Below, piece after piece: positions 1-10,472 of a stretch of 64,000 nt of DNA. Positions within the stretch are counted from its first letter, which is position 1. Every line of letters begins with the position of its first letter. The DNA is taken from NCBI GenBank assembly GCA_001557505.1, contig LSAX01000010.1, forward strand, positions 496,001 to 560,000. Direction: 5' to 3'. A program made the position numbers and the translations under genes. The notes under the pieces are model-generated. The model was not told the origin of the DNA. It did no database searches and saw nothing but the letters and a program-made list of their open reading frames with translations. The stretch is from Reticulascus tulasneorum (taxonomy: Eukaryota; Ascomycota; Sordariomycetes; Glomerellales; Reticulascaceae).

Positions 1-610
1 TTAAGAGAAGATATTATATGGTGCAAGGAGTATGGCTACGTACGGCATAATAGAAATACCCATCTACGAACCATGATGACTTTGGCTGTGTCCTGGCGAA
101 CTGAGTCTTGACGACCTGTGCAGGAGGAGAAGCCTGCTCTTGGATCTCCCATGGGAGAGCTATGGAGGCTGGATTTGCTGAGCTTGCCTACCACTTTGAT
201 TCGCACTCTGCATTCAAGCAGAGCACCATAGGCAATGAGTTGTTGATTGTCACGGCCGCGACCAGGCCGCTGCTAGTTCAATTAAAGAACAAAAGCAACA
301 GAATGCTTAAAGAAAGACATACAGAATAGCAGCAGAAGATGCAGTTAAAATAGGTCTTATGAGAATATACAGAATATTTTGGCGTCAGGGAATCTTTCTA
401 CTTGTGTTCCAGATCCCGGACGCGATTCCACATGGGTTAGGTGAGGAAGCGGACATCCCACACTACCTACAGGTAGGTAGCTCTCTCATGGTGGGGTAGG
501 TCGGTACACGAACGGTGTGCGATGACTTCATGTCAGCTCCAGCATTCTAGGCCACGTCTGCGACATTGGCGCTTTGCAAGCCGCCCACGGACATTTGGCC
601 GAAGCCGAAA
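1..610. other. 5' flank of the Ap4A phosphorylase gene, no gene seen
   Basis: I see no convincing coding region here; the only open frames are short and lack family features. A short inverted motif (CTACCTACAGGTAGGTAG, 463-480) resembles the dispersed TACCTAGGTA-type motif found elsewhere in the window. The 3' part should contain the promoter and 5' UTR of the gene starting at 611. The left edge could hold the tail of a neighbouring transcript. Confidence 0.5.
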
Positions 611-1709
611 ATGTCCCCAATCAAAGTCCCCGGCAATCTTCCAGACCTCGTGAAAGCAGCATTCACCAAGGCTCGAGCCAATGGCGACTTGACTTACTAC
701 CCGACCCAAGTAGCCCTATTGACCCCCAATTCAATCCCAGTAAGCTCTGCCACCAGCGGATAACGACCTTTGGCACAGTAGACTGACCTACCTTCCCATA
801 TGGCAGTTCCAGCTTCGATTCTCTCCTGCTCTTGCGAACAAACCTGCAGCTCCGAGGCCGAAAACAGACGCTCCGCTGAAGCACTTTGACCCGTTCGAGA
901 ATCCCGACCCAGGGCTGTTCGTTACGGAGATACCGCCGGGACATAACATTGTGTTGAACAAGTTTGCGGTCGTGCCGGAGCACTTCATCTTGAGCACGAA
1001 GGATTTCAAAGAGCAGACGCATTTGCTCGAGGCGGATGACCTAGCAGCTACATATGCCTGCATCGACGCGTACCGAGAATATGGTGCGGGGCATGATGGA
1101 GAGAATGGCGAGCTATTCGCGTACTTTAATAGCGGCACACACTCGGGGGCCAGTCAACCTCACCGGCACATTCAATTTCTGCCGGTCGCCCGTATGAGAG
1201 ATGGTCTGGAGGACGATCCTCAGGGTTCGAGGTGGACTGTGCTGGCGGACCGGCTCGGCACACAGGATACCTCGCATGTTCCATTCGTAACCTTCGCTCA
1301 GTCAATCAAGCCAGGCATTTCGTCATCCGAGCTGCACACCATATATCTCTCGCTCTACCGGAAAGCATGCGTTGCTGTGGAGAACCACTCGGGCATGGCA
1401 GGCGAGGATTGCACCTCGGACGACGAGGCTCATAGTGGCGCGGCTCAGATCAGCTACAACCTTGCCATGACGAGGGACACGATTGTCGTGGCCCCCAGGC
1501 TGGCAGAGGGGTCAACCATCACCGCAGACGGAACTCTTGTGGGCAAGCTGTCTTTGAACGGAACCGTGTTGGCCGGCACGGCGCTGGTAAAGAGTGAGGC
1601 GGAGTGGGATGCCTTAAGACAGAATGGGGAGGGCCCTGGCCTGATTGATGTTCTGAGTAAGATCGGCGCTCCCAATCACGAAAACAAGCTGGTGCACGAT
1701 GAGCTTTGA
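611..1709 (+). CDS. APA2: Ap4A phosphorylase (ATP adenylyltransferase, Apa1/Apa2 family)
   Basis: Two exons, 611-739 and 807-1709, with a 67-nt phase-0 intron (GTAAGC...GGCAG), give 343 residues. The enzyme family cleaves diadenosine tetraphosphate with phosphate to give ATP plus ADP, controlling Ap4A levels in the cytosol. The signature visible here is SGASQPHRHIQ, with the H-x-H-x-Q triad at about residues 162-166; this is the GalT/HIT-fold active site that forms the nucleotidyl-histidine intermediate. Exon 1 carries the typical N-terminal LTYYPTQVALLTPNSIP run, which continues in exon 2 as FQLRFSPALANKP. ATG 611 is the first in-frame methionine, and the open frame before it has only non-ATG codons. 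The length is close to yeast Apa2. The gene converges on the Myb-like gene, with about 180 bp between stop codons. Confidence 0.93.
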
Positions 1710-1893
1710 GATGGCAAATACGACAAGCACGTAGGAGAAAATGCCTAGCGGCAACGATCTAGAAACAGTCCAAAACACCAGTACCGAGGCCCCCAGTTCG
1801 CAAGCAATCCAGCTCGGCCAAAACAGGGACGACATCCTTTGAAGGCCAAAGTCGTCAGCAATAATTCCGCGTCTCTTTCCTAAAAGCCATTGT

Positions 1894-3464
1894 TTATTCC
1901 TCATCTGCCTGGGCCAGCTCGTCCCACTTCTTTCGACAAGTCGAATTGCCAAAATGGTACGACCCTCCGTTTCTCTCAATGTAGTCCGCCACCCGCTTCC
2001 ACGCTGTCTTGCCCATGCCGGGGTCTTGTCCTTTGGTAAACTTGCGTACTCCCTGCCGAAGGAGTTGTATCTGTTCATGGCACCTGATGTTAGTGGTATC
2101 TTGATTTGTTCCGCGGTGAGCGCACGTACATCTTTCTCCTGCCACTGAGGCTTCCGAACTCTCTCTTCCTTGGTTTTCGTCAAGGTGCGATAGCGGCCAC
2201 GCAAGGTCGACTCGGCTTCTGTGAATGCTCCTTGTGTGCGAATCTCGCGATATGTCATGCCCTCCTGCTTTTTCTTGACGAGAAACTTGTCCTTCTCTGA
2301 CCGGTCTAGAACAGCTGGCGGGTTAGCAGTCCGCTTGGCAGTCTTCTTGCTGTATCTGTATCGAGGCTTCGGAGAAGTTATCGGCTGGACGGAGATGAAT
2401 CGACTTCGAGGTGGGCTGGCTGGCAACTCTTTGCGGGCCCTCTCTAGCCGTAGTCTGTTAGTGCTGGAAGTGGAACGGCTGGTCTCTGCGACAGGTAATG
2501 GAGGACTATAAGTGCAATCAAAAAGACCGCTTGGCGAAGGTTGGGAGAACAGCGGCGGTGATGGAGGCTGCTCTTTGACAATCGGCAGGTCTTGAGATGG
2601 CAAAATGCTGCAGTGCCCACCCGTGGGCCATATACGTGGGGCGAGAGATGGTAGAGGAGCGTGGTCCGAATACTGTGAAGAACTTGCATTTACGTGCACA
2701 GTTTCAGTTGGCCCAAAAGAACAGGTTGCCGGATGAGTTGGTAGACTTGGCGAGCCGACGGCAGAGAAGCTGGCGTAGGCTGTGTTCGGCGCCGACGAAG
2801 GATACAATGGAGGCGGTGTGGGCCGTAGACTCTGAAGGTAACCATATGACTGGTTAATGGGCTGACCGTCAACGCCGTACTGGTATGGCATGGCGTTTGC
2901 GAACATGGTCAACGTCGAGATGTCAGGGGTGGCCATGCTCGGCCAGGCCTGAGGTTGACTCGTCATCTGCCGACTCGTTGTGCTCACAGTAAAGGGGCTA
3001 TCGACTCTCTGTGGCAATTCCTGAAAGAACATGGAGCTTTCTTGTTTCGAATATGGACTCCCGGCCGTACCCGCCAGGTAGCCATTATGGAGTTCCCTGG
3101 TCTGGAGCGAGGTTAGCATATATCACATACCGATATGCCCAAAACCACAGAAGCAAGGAGTCAGGCTCACCTCATAGCTGTCTTGTATCCCATCAGGCAT
3201 ACCGATCAAGGACCAATCCTCGTTCGCCATGTCGCCGCGCTGCGTCTGTCTCAGAGCGCCCAGAGCGTAGTGGCTGTAGTCGTTGTGACTCGTCACTTCT
3301 CCCAGGCTCGTCCTGTAGAAGGCCTGCGGTCCCCCTTGCCCTGGGTGCTGAATGGCAAAGACATCAGGCCCGTAGAAGACGACACGGGGCACTGCGGCGT
3401 TGATAAACATCTTCTGTGCCAGAGAGGAGGCGGGCGCGAGCGAGGCAGGTGTCGAGCCACCCAT
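1894..3464 (-). CDS. Myb/SANT-like DNA-binding protein, function unknown
   Basis: The model has three exons on the minus strand: 3464-3171, 3101-2130 and 2070-1894, with introns 3102-3170 (69 nt) and 2071-2129 (59 nt, CACTAAC branch point), giving 480 residues. The N-terminal two thirds is Pro/Ser/Tyr-rich and probably disordered. The C-terminal part looks like two helix-turn-helix units. The first holds EKDKFLVKKKQEGMTYREI and the second, created by the last splice, holds WQEKD-IQLLRQGVRKF and GSYHFGNSTCRKKWDEL, resembling a Myb/SANT repeat. This suggests a nuclear DNA-binding protein, but no target is known. The last intron is required: without it the frame leaves the SANT-like part. The N-terminus is uncertain, because a coding-like stretch at 3488-3640 ends in a good splice donor and may belong to this gene. 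Convergent with the Ap4A phosphorylase gene. Confidence 0.7.
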
Positions 3465-3487
3465 TGCCCGGCTCTTGCGTTGCTCAC

Positions 3488-3640
3488 CGCCCTTCTATAG
3501 CCGTTCTCTGCTTGTCTAAGTAGGGCAGCAGATGCACGATGTCGTCTTCCGTGCGGTTCCACGTATGGAAGTGCTGGAGGTGGCGGAGAGTTGAGGCGGT
3601 CAGTAGTCTGAACGCTATGCTGCCGACGATATCTGTGTGT
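3488..3640 (-). other. candidate extra N-terminal exon of the Myb-like gene
   Basis: On the minus strand one frame reads as well-formed protein (TASTLRHLQHFHTWNRTEDD and LLPYLDKQRTAIEG are parts of it) and ends exactly at a good donor, GGGCG|GTGAGC, at 3488/3487. A frame-compatible acceptor (TTCTACAG) lies at 3313-3320 inside exon 1 of the current model, which would make a 175-nt intron. No ATG is found in this frame before an upstream stop, so yet another exon would be needed. I did not merge it into the gene. Confidence 0.35.
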
Positions 3641-6231
3641 GGGATCCCGAGCTGTGTTGCACTGGATGGGTTGGATGGGTGGAGTCTATAAGATCTTATC
3701 CTGGAGCTGGGGTTTTTGGAGGGGGATGTTGTTTATTCGTAGATGCCCAAACGGCTATGGGCGGGCGAATGGGTACCGCGGAGACTGCTTGCCCCTTTTG
3801 CGGCCACGGCGGCTGGGGATTATTCGACAGTTTGGCCCAGCGAGCCGCCCCTATGTCAATGATGATCAGCTGCCAGTGGCACGTTTCTCGGATTAAGGTG
3901 ATGGGAACCGATGGTTCGTAGGGTATGATCAGAGTAGGCTACAGCAATTGCGCTTTGGAACTCTCAGTGAAATATATGATACGTATCGACTGATGTGAGA
4001 GAATTAGGATGTGGAGAATGGTGATGAGAAGTGATACTCGACCAGGCCGTCACAAAGAATGGGAGATATCATCCTCAAATACGAATCTGGGCGTGTGATT
4101 TTCGTCCACCATCCCAGACTATTATTCCCTTCCTATCCGTCGATAGCAGTGCAGAGTCGAGTATATCTCGTCAATCCCTTCCTCCCGCCTACTCCACAAT
4201 CCTGCTGCCCGTGGTTGAGAAAGGAAAGACACGACGACGGAAATGCAAGAGATTCTTAAAAGGTGAGTCAAGCTTCCCAAATCGTGCTGGCCTCGCGGCT
4301 CTATCCTACAATCCGGCGTGCCAGTCCCGTCCGAGAACCAGTGCCTCGTCTGTTTCTCCTTGTTGCCAATGCCACTTTCATTTCGTCAAAATACGGCTGT
4401 GACGGTATCATATCTCAGTTTCTTTGCTGCCTTGGGGGAAACATCTCTGCTCGGGGCAGTATCTCGTCCGTGCCCCCGTCGACCGGGAGTTGGGCATCTG
4501 GATTGCTGGATGCCGGGCGGGTCAGATCGACAAGTCGGGATGCCTGAGCGGATAGCGACGGCGTGGTGGTGATCGTACCGTGGTCAGAAGTGGCTGTTTA
4601 CTGGGAAGATCGGAACATTCCTGGCGAGGCGGTGTTGTTTTTGGCCCAATCTGATGAGGCTGCAAGGATAGATCTTGCAAACCCGGGTTGAATGCATGAG
4701 CAGCCCTTCATGCCGACCAGACTCAAGATTCAACGGTAAACGGTTCACTGGTAGCCTTTGATTTGCCAGATGCGTTGTGGAGATATGCAGGCCTTAATGA
4801 ACACCAGCCAATGCTCGAACGCTTGGAGCTGCCTTGGTAAGCCTATTGGCCACATGTTCTATTCAGGCGGACGAGCAAGGCGGCAACCGGCGTCCTGTTC
4901 ACCACGTCAGACGCCCTACTCTCTGAAGTCGTTGCGTTGATAATGTTGGAAAAACATCCCACCTCGACTCGAGATGTTTTCACGGGAGTCATGGCCGATG
5001 GTATTCAAACTCCACATATCGTACCTGAAGAAATCCTCAGCCGTCTACCCCTGTGCTGCAAGCTTGATCGCAAAGCGCCACTTCCCTTCCTGGAGCAGCC
5101 CGCATACCGGCAATACGGAAATTATCCGCCTCCCAACGTCGACAGTCCGGAAGCTGCATAGTTCCGGGTGCTTGCAGCTCGCTGTGGGGGTTGATATGCC
5201 AACTTGTTTTGTAACTGGCTGCTCCAGACTAGGTTGTTAAAGGTATTGCAGTCTAAACGCCACTCCTTCAAGGAACCCGTCTAATCATTCCTTTCTGGCA
5301 AGTTTGGGTCTCGATGCCTTTGTAAATCAAATGTGACGGAGTGACGTATTTGGGATCAATGTCGGCTCGACGGGACTCGAGACAAGCGCTCATTAGAGAA
5401 ACAAACAATCTAACCGTGCCATGGTCGAGTGTGGTCTATGAGCCAAAAGGAGAGTGCCACGACTTGTGTATTGGTCAGGAAATCTGTTTCTTGGCAAGGG
5501 CGAGCGATTTTAGCTGTGTGCAAAGTTCATGAACCCTTACCGCAATCATACCTGCATAACTCACACGCAAATTATCAGTTCAACCAAATCATATGCAGCC
5601 ACCATAGATCGAGCCAATAGTTCGCAAGAGATGGAACCAGTAACTGCGCTAACGACACGTCTAGATGCACAGACCGTGCACTATGGCTGTTTGAAGGGTG
5701 TCAAGAAGCATGGGTCATGCTGCGTCGTGTAACCCTCCAGGGCATCTCAGGGTCAAGGCCAGCGTACCGCTGATTACAGATACCAAGAAACCGCAACGTC
5801 CGTTGCACCACCGCAAGCCCTTCAATCACCTAATTCTCTATGCTTTTCTCCGGTCGGGTTAGCTGTGGCTTGCCTACAGCTCTGGTCCGCTCAGCCATCC
5901 CCATATCTTTAATATAGACTAGAACATCCAAGTTCGGGCGAATACGAATTTGACGGCAATTGGACTTAAACATTCACCTTATGAAGAACTCTGCTTAAGG
6001 GGCCGAACACCACGTAGTACTAGTCTAAATATTATCCGCTTACGTAGCTGACACCAACGGACTGATGATTGATTAAAGTAACCATGACTGCCCCCCTTAA
6101 CGGCAACAGTGACTGTACTCTATATTAATCTGTTTTTATGTTGAAAGTTCTTGTAACTAATGGATCGACTGTCGGAAACCTCTGTCTCCTGGTGTAATGA
6201 GCAAGATCCGGCCACCTAGGTAGCTACGCTA
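3641..6231. other. 2.6-kb intergenic stretch, no supported gene
   Basis: Short open frames of 60-120 codons occur on the plus strand around 4.0-5.7 kb. They overlap each other in several frames, have no recognisable motif, and show no spliced continuation. A palindrome-like CACCTAGGTAGC lies near 6213-6224. Composition is normal for the gene-rich part, so this is not RIP-affected. It could include promoter and 5' UTR of the Myb-like gene or a non-coding transcript. Confidence 0.45.
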
Positions 6232-7439
6232 TCACGCAGGAACTACCTTCAAAGTAGTCCCAGAGCAGCCGGGCGAGATTTGAATCCCTATCGAGAGAAT
6301 CGACCCGCACCACTGAAACACCGTCTTGGAACCGGCGGTGCAGGCAAGTTCCAATGTTGAGGTCACAACGCAGGTTGCATATTCCCAGACTGAACCGGCC
6401 CATTCGATATTCTCGGCTACGGTAAAGTACAGCGGTTCCGTTATGCCTCCCGTATCCGCGTTGGCAATCCAGGGCGTTGACGTGGATGAGTCCGGGAATA
6501 TGTACAAATGCGACGTCGCCACGTCGAGCTAGAACAAAATACCGGGATCTGGAAGAGAAACTGCTACAGGCCAATATCCGCTGAAATGGTCTCTAAGAAC
6601 TAGATCGATACGCCCATTGGCTCCCAGAGGACTATCAGGTTGAAGATAGAAGGATGTCGGCAGTGGTGACACAACCGTGACTGTGACGGATTCAGTGGCT
6701 GTAGAGATGGATGTCGACGACAAGACGGTAGTCGATAGCTCTGTTACCGTGAGCACCGTAGTCTCCACCGCCGTGGCAGTGGCGGTTATCGTTGTGGTGA
6801 CTGTGGTCAAAGGAGCCAATACGGTGGTAGTGGAGGCTGTGACATTAATACAAGAGCAGGCACTGGAATACTGTGCGGGGTTCTTGCAGGGCGTCGCGTA
6901 GGCTGGAATCGCCGATTGCGAGATTGTCACTTGGCGCGCATCAAGGTTGCGACGAGGGACTGATGGACCTCGGCCGCTCGATGGCGTGTGCCGGGCTGGC
7001 ACATCCCGAGGGCGAACCGGCACAGGGCTTTCATAAAGCGTCGCGGTGACAGTGTTCGTCTCCGTCACGACATCCGTCACTATGGCAGTTTCGGTAACGG
7101 GCACACCGATGACAGTGAAGTCTGTCGCGACCGTGCTCAGTGTCGTTGTCGTCGTCTCGGTCGCAGTAAATGTACTATAACTATAAGTCAGCTCGGCTCG
7201 ACGGGTCATGTTACAAAGTAGAATCTGGCTACATGGCAACAGAGAAAGGTTCTCAGCACTTAAATGGTAGCAGGTGAAACTGTCCGGCGAAGGAAAGACG
7301 AACAATCCGCTACTGTTGGTCGACCGGGGAAAGTTACTGCAATAACCGCTCTCCCGCAATTGTCGTTGCACACGGCTGCATTGGCAGTTGAGATTGCAAC
7401 CAACAACAGACATGCCTTAGCTAGATGAACAACAGCCAT
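6232..7439 (-). pseudogene. Thr-rich secreted or wall protein, interrupted (likely pseudogene)
   Basis: A minus-strand exon missed by length filters runs 7439-7260: ATG, a clear signal peptide (MAVVHLAKACLLLVAISTAN), then Cys-containing text CNDNCGRAV and ADCSSFLRRTVSPAT, a start I recognise from many secreted Thr-rich fungal proteins. It runs into TAA at 7262-7260. The continuation in another frame is a Thr/Val-rich region (TTTTTLSTVATDF, TTVTTTITATATAVETT) with a PCKNPAQYSSACSCINV Cys motif, then a C-terminal globular domain ending at 6232. An intron is expected just after PAT; a branch point (GCTGAC) and acceptors (TTATAG) are present near 7188-7200, but the expected donor position reads TTAAGT instead of GTAAGT/GTTAAGT. 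A second lesion is an in-frame TAG at 6531-6529 that splits the C-terminal domain (DPGILF / stop / LDVATSHLYIFPD). Both sides of the stop stay in one frame. Read-through or a sequencing error are the alternatives to a pseudogene. Confidence 0.75.
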
Positions 7440-8882
7440 ATCTGTTTCCGCGCTTTTCTTTTACTGTTTTCTTGCCTGGAGATAAGGTAGATCAAAGTCG
7501 ATTTAAGCACTCGAAAGACAAAGATAACTAACTACGAGTCAGAGAAGCTTGCAAGAGAGCTGAGACTCGAGCATTATATGCGATATGTCCATCCTGTACA
7601 CAATTCCTGTTCCCATCCCGATCCCTCATATCGTCCCACGGATGTCATAGACCCCTTTTTTTCGTTCGTTTTGGAAATTTGGGAATCTTTCGATATTGGC
7701 AAGAGGGTCCTTCGTGTCGCGGATAGCCCGAAGATAGCTGAAGCCCCATATAGGGCAGAGAACGACATGGTGGTCGCGAGTCGACAACCGAACACGGTTA
7801 GATTTCATGCAGGAGTGGCCTAGCGGCTGGGCGTCAGCCAGCCCTGAGTCTGGCCAGAATGAACCAGCGTCTTGCTCAACGCACGCACTGCATCGCAACG
7901 TATTATATTGGGAATGTAACATTGTGAGCTATTTTTGCAGAGAGGTAGAGCTGAATCTAGCATATACGAGACGAATAATCAAGCATCGCACGACAATCCG
8001 TATTCGCCATCTCTACTGATGTTAATATAATCCCTGCGCTTGCTGTGACTTGTGCACCTATCGCGCAGAAGACACAACACGCACACCTATTTTAGATAGT
8101 CTTAAACCTTTCACACCAGAAGAGAACTGGGGTAGGCTTCAACGCGCTTGGCCTCGAAATGGGGCTTAATTTGATTATTGCATGCCACGATCGTCTAGGT
8201 ATAAGAGTCCAATTCTCGTCCCAACCGGCTTTTGATGAACTCGCTATCTACGTTTCTATGGTCTGATCCCATTTAGCCTGTTGGCCTTTATGGTTCTCTC
8301 TTTCTCGATTTCTTACCTGATGGAAAAAAAGAAAGAAAGAAAGAAAGAAAGAATGAGTTATTTCCATCCGTGCGCATATAACTAATATGTAATAAGCATG
8401 GGTGAAGCGGAGGTTAGCAAAGGGGCGATGGATACATGAGCCGCGACTTGCATAGTTCTCGTTGTCGACGAAGACGGAGAAGACTGCTTTCCGACGGATA
8501 TTGACATCTTCTGGGACGATGGTGTCCAAGGTTGAAGCAAATAGAAATCTTCCAGTCCAACCGAGACTCTGGTTATCTAGAGTTGCAGCACATGCTAATT
8601 AAATATCCTCAGCCTGCAATGTCATGAACATAGCCATTCGTCACGCATGAGATTGAAAGAAATGCACACATTAAGGGTATTCAATGGGCCAAACAAAGCG
8701 ACCCCCGACTCCCTAACCGCCTTTTCCGGGTCTTCCGGACACTAATCTACTGATTATACGCCTAAATCCAGAAGTGTGTTTAACTACTTCAGTCAGCCAA
8801 GATGGTAAACATGCAACCTATGGCAAAAGACACAGATTAGCAATGGCCCAAACCCCCATTTCTCCAGATAAACCATCTTTAC
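7440..8882. other. intergenic stretch, no supported gene
   Basis: No open frame here has motifs or spliced continuation. It should hold the promoter of the secreted-protein gene (left part) and the 3' region of the Zn2Cys6 gene (right part). The only distinct element is a tetranucleotide repeat at 8331-8353. Confidence 0.5.
8331..8353. repeat. (GAAA)n microsatellite
   Basis: About six GAAA units follow a short A run starting at 8324. This is ordinary simple-sequence DNA in an intergenic region. Confidence 0.9.
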
Positions 8883-10472
8883 TTACCAATCTTGGTCATC
8901 AACCCCCTCATCCGCCATCTTAGCGGCTTGCACGGCCTGTGGTATGCATGCATCCTGGCCTAGTTTATATAGATACTGGACTGCGGCCCGTCTTTCTGAA
9001 GGGAGACAGAACTTCATTTCCGTGAGAATGGATAACGGCCAGATCAGAGATCGTGCTGATGGCAGAAACTCGCCAGTGAAAGGATCCATAAAATGCGGCA
9101 CGCTCGCCAGAGTATCCCGTACCGTCTCGGCCACCTTCACCAGCGAGGTCGCGCGGAGCTCGGCGAGGTGGATGTCGTCTTGGTCATCGAATTTCAGAAT
9201 AATGGAGCATGGTTTGTCACGGAGCAGGTACGATGCTTCAACACAGATCAGGTCGTTCACGTACATGCGTATAATGCGCATAGCATTCCACAGTCGAGCG
9301 AGTTGCTGTGATGGGTAGCGATGTGCTAATCCCATGTACACGCCGTTGGGAATCTCATCCTCAGACATTGGTGACCAGCGCCAGTCTTCGGGGACGCTGT
9401 CCATGATTTCGTTTACTTCCTTTTCTATGTCCAGTGCATCCTGCACGGTTTCCACTCGCGCATTTCGCTCTTGGTCGTTACCCTGCCCGACAAGTCGAGA
9501 CCGAAGGACGGCTACCTTATCCACGAGAGGACCAAGACGAACACGGGGGTTATCGTTGTCCATATGACGCAAAGATTCTTGGTGCATGTCGAGGAACTCG
9601 GATGGAACGTTGACCCCACGTTGCGCACAGCTGGTTCGGATGTTGTTGCTAGTGTGGAAGAACAGTTGCACGCCTAGACTGGACTGAAATTGTTTCGGTC
9701 CTCGCAAGCGAAGGAGTTCCACGGCTCCAAGAGTGTGTGCCGTCCAACTCTTAATGGACTTGTATCTTGACAGGATGATTGCCTCGAACAGACCTAGTAG
9801 CAGTACGGCAGCCAGGGTGCTGTCCTGGACGGCAGACACGGAGCATGCCAAGGCCTTGTTAGTTTGTGCCAAAGCATCGCTATAATGAGATCTTGCCGTC
9901 TTGATCATGTCGGTGTCGTGTAGTTTGAGTGATAAACTCGCCACGGATGCTGCATGGATGGCTGCAGATAGCGATGAGTGACTGGCGGCGGATTGGCCAC
10001 AGAGATCGGTGAGCCACTCAAAAGGAGAGCTGACGATGTAAGACGACATGAAGTAGGTGATTGCCACATAGTCGATGGACTGGGTAAGAGATGACGGCAC
10101 ACATTGGGATACGGGTGAAGTGGGGCTGAGAGACCCCTGGGGCTCGAGGTCCACGGCGGATGGTGACACAGACTTGGACAACACCTCAAAGGCTGGGCCA
10201 GTCGGGGGATCATGAGCGGCAGCCTGGCTCTTCTGCTTTCGGACCTTGCGAGCTACCGACTCGGACTCGTCTCTGAAGTAGAAGTTCGACAGATCCCTGT
10301 AGCCAGGACAAGCCATACGCTTCCGGGTGCATTGTGTGCAACCAGGTCGCAGTCGATCGCACTGCAGATAAATGATTAGTACCATGCCTGCCCAGCGCAA
10401 GAGCGTGCTCACCTTCCGCCTCGATTCTCGGCATGCATGACAAGCGTCTGAAGGTCGCCCACTGAACACCAT
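8883..10472 (-). CDS. Zn2Cys6 transcription factor with fungal-specific C-terminal domain
   Basis: Two exons, 10472-10413 and 10361-8883, flank a 51-nt intron (GTGAGC...TACTAAT...CTGCAG) that sits inside the zinc cluster, giving 512 residues. Because the intron is a multiple of three, the unspliced frame stays open but the zinc cluster is spoiled. After splicing the cysteines fall at residues 11, 14, 21, 28, 31 and 38, the C-x2-C-x6-C-x6-C-x2-C-x6-C pattern of binuclear zinc-cluster regulators. A basic linker (KVRKQKSQAA) follows near residue 75, and the rest is helical and resembles the DUF3468/Fungal_trans_2 type. It acts in the nucleus; the regulated genes cannot be told from the neighbours, which are a broken secreted-protein gene and a membrane protein. 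Confidence 0.9.
   Translation of the reverse strand: MVFSGRPSDACHACRESRRKVSTLLRWAGMVLIIYLQCDRLRPGCTQCTRKRMACPGYRDLSNFYFRDESESVARKVRKQKSQAAAHDPPTGPAFEVLSKSVSPSAVDLEPQGSLSPTSPVSQCVPSSLTQSIDYVAITYFMSSYIVSSPFEWLTDLCGQSAASHSSLSAAIHAASVASLSLKLHDTDMIKTARSHYSDALAQTNKALACSVSAVQDSTLAAVLLLGLFEAIILSRYKSIKSWTAHTLGAVELLRLRGPKQFQSSLGVQLFFHTSNNIRTSCAQRGVNVPSEFLDMHQESLRHMDNDNPRVRLGPLVDKVAVLRSRLVGQGNDQERNARVETVQDALDIEKEVNEIMDSVPEDWRWSPMSEDEIPNGVYMGLAHRYPSQQLARLWNAMRIIRMYVNDLICVEASYLLRDKPCSIILKFDDQDDIHLAELRATSLVKVAETVRDTLASVPHFMDPFTGEFLPSARSLIWPLSILTEMKFCLPSERRAAVQYLYKLGQDACIPQAVQAAKMADEGVDDQDW

Noticed and set aside
4031..5732. Several 60-120-codon plus-strand open frames
   Set aside because: They overlap in different frames, lack motifs and splice continuity, and are of the size expected by chance.
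7816..7826. TGGCCTAGCGG, a good match to a tRNA A box
   Set aside because: No B box (GGTTCRANTCC) or cloverleaf pairing follows at the right distance.
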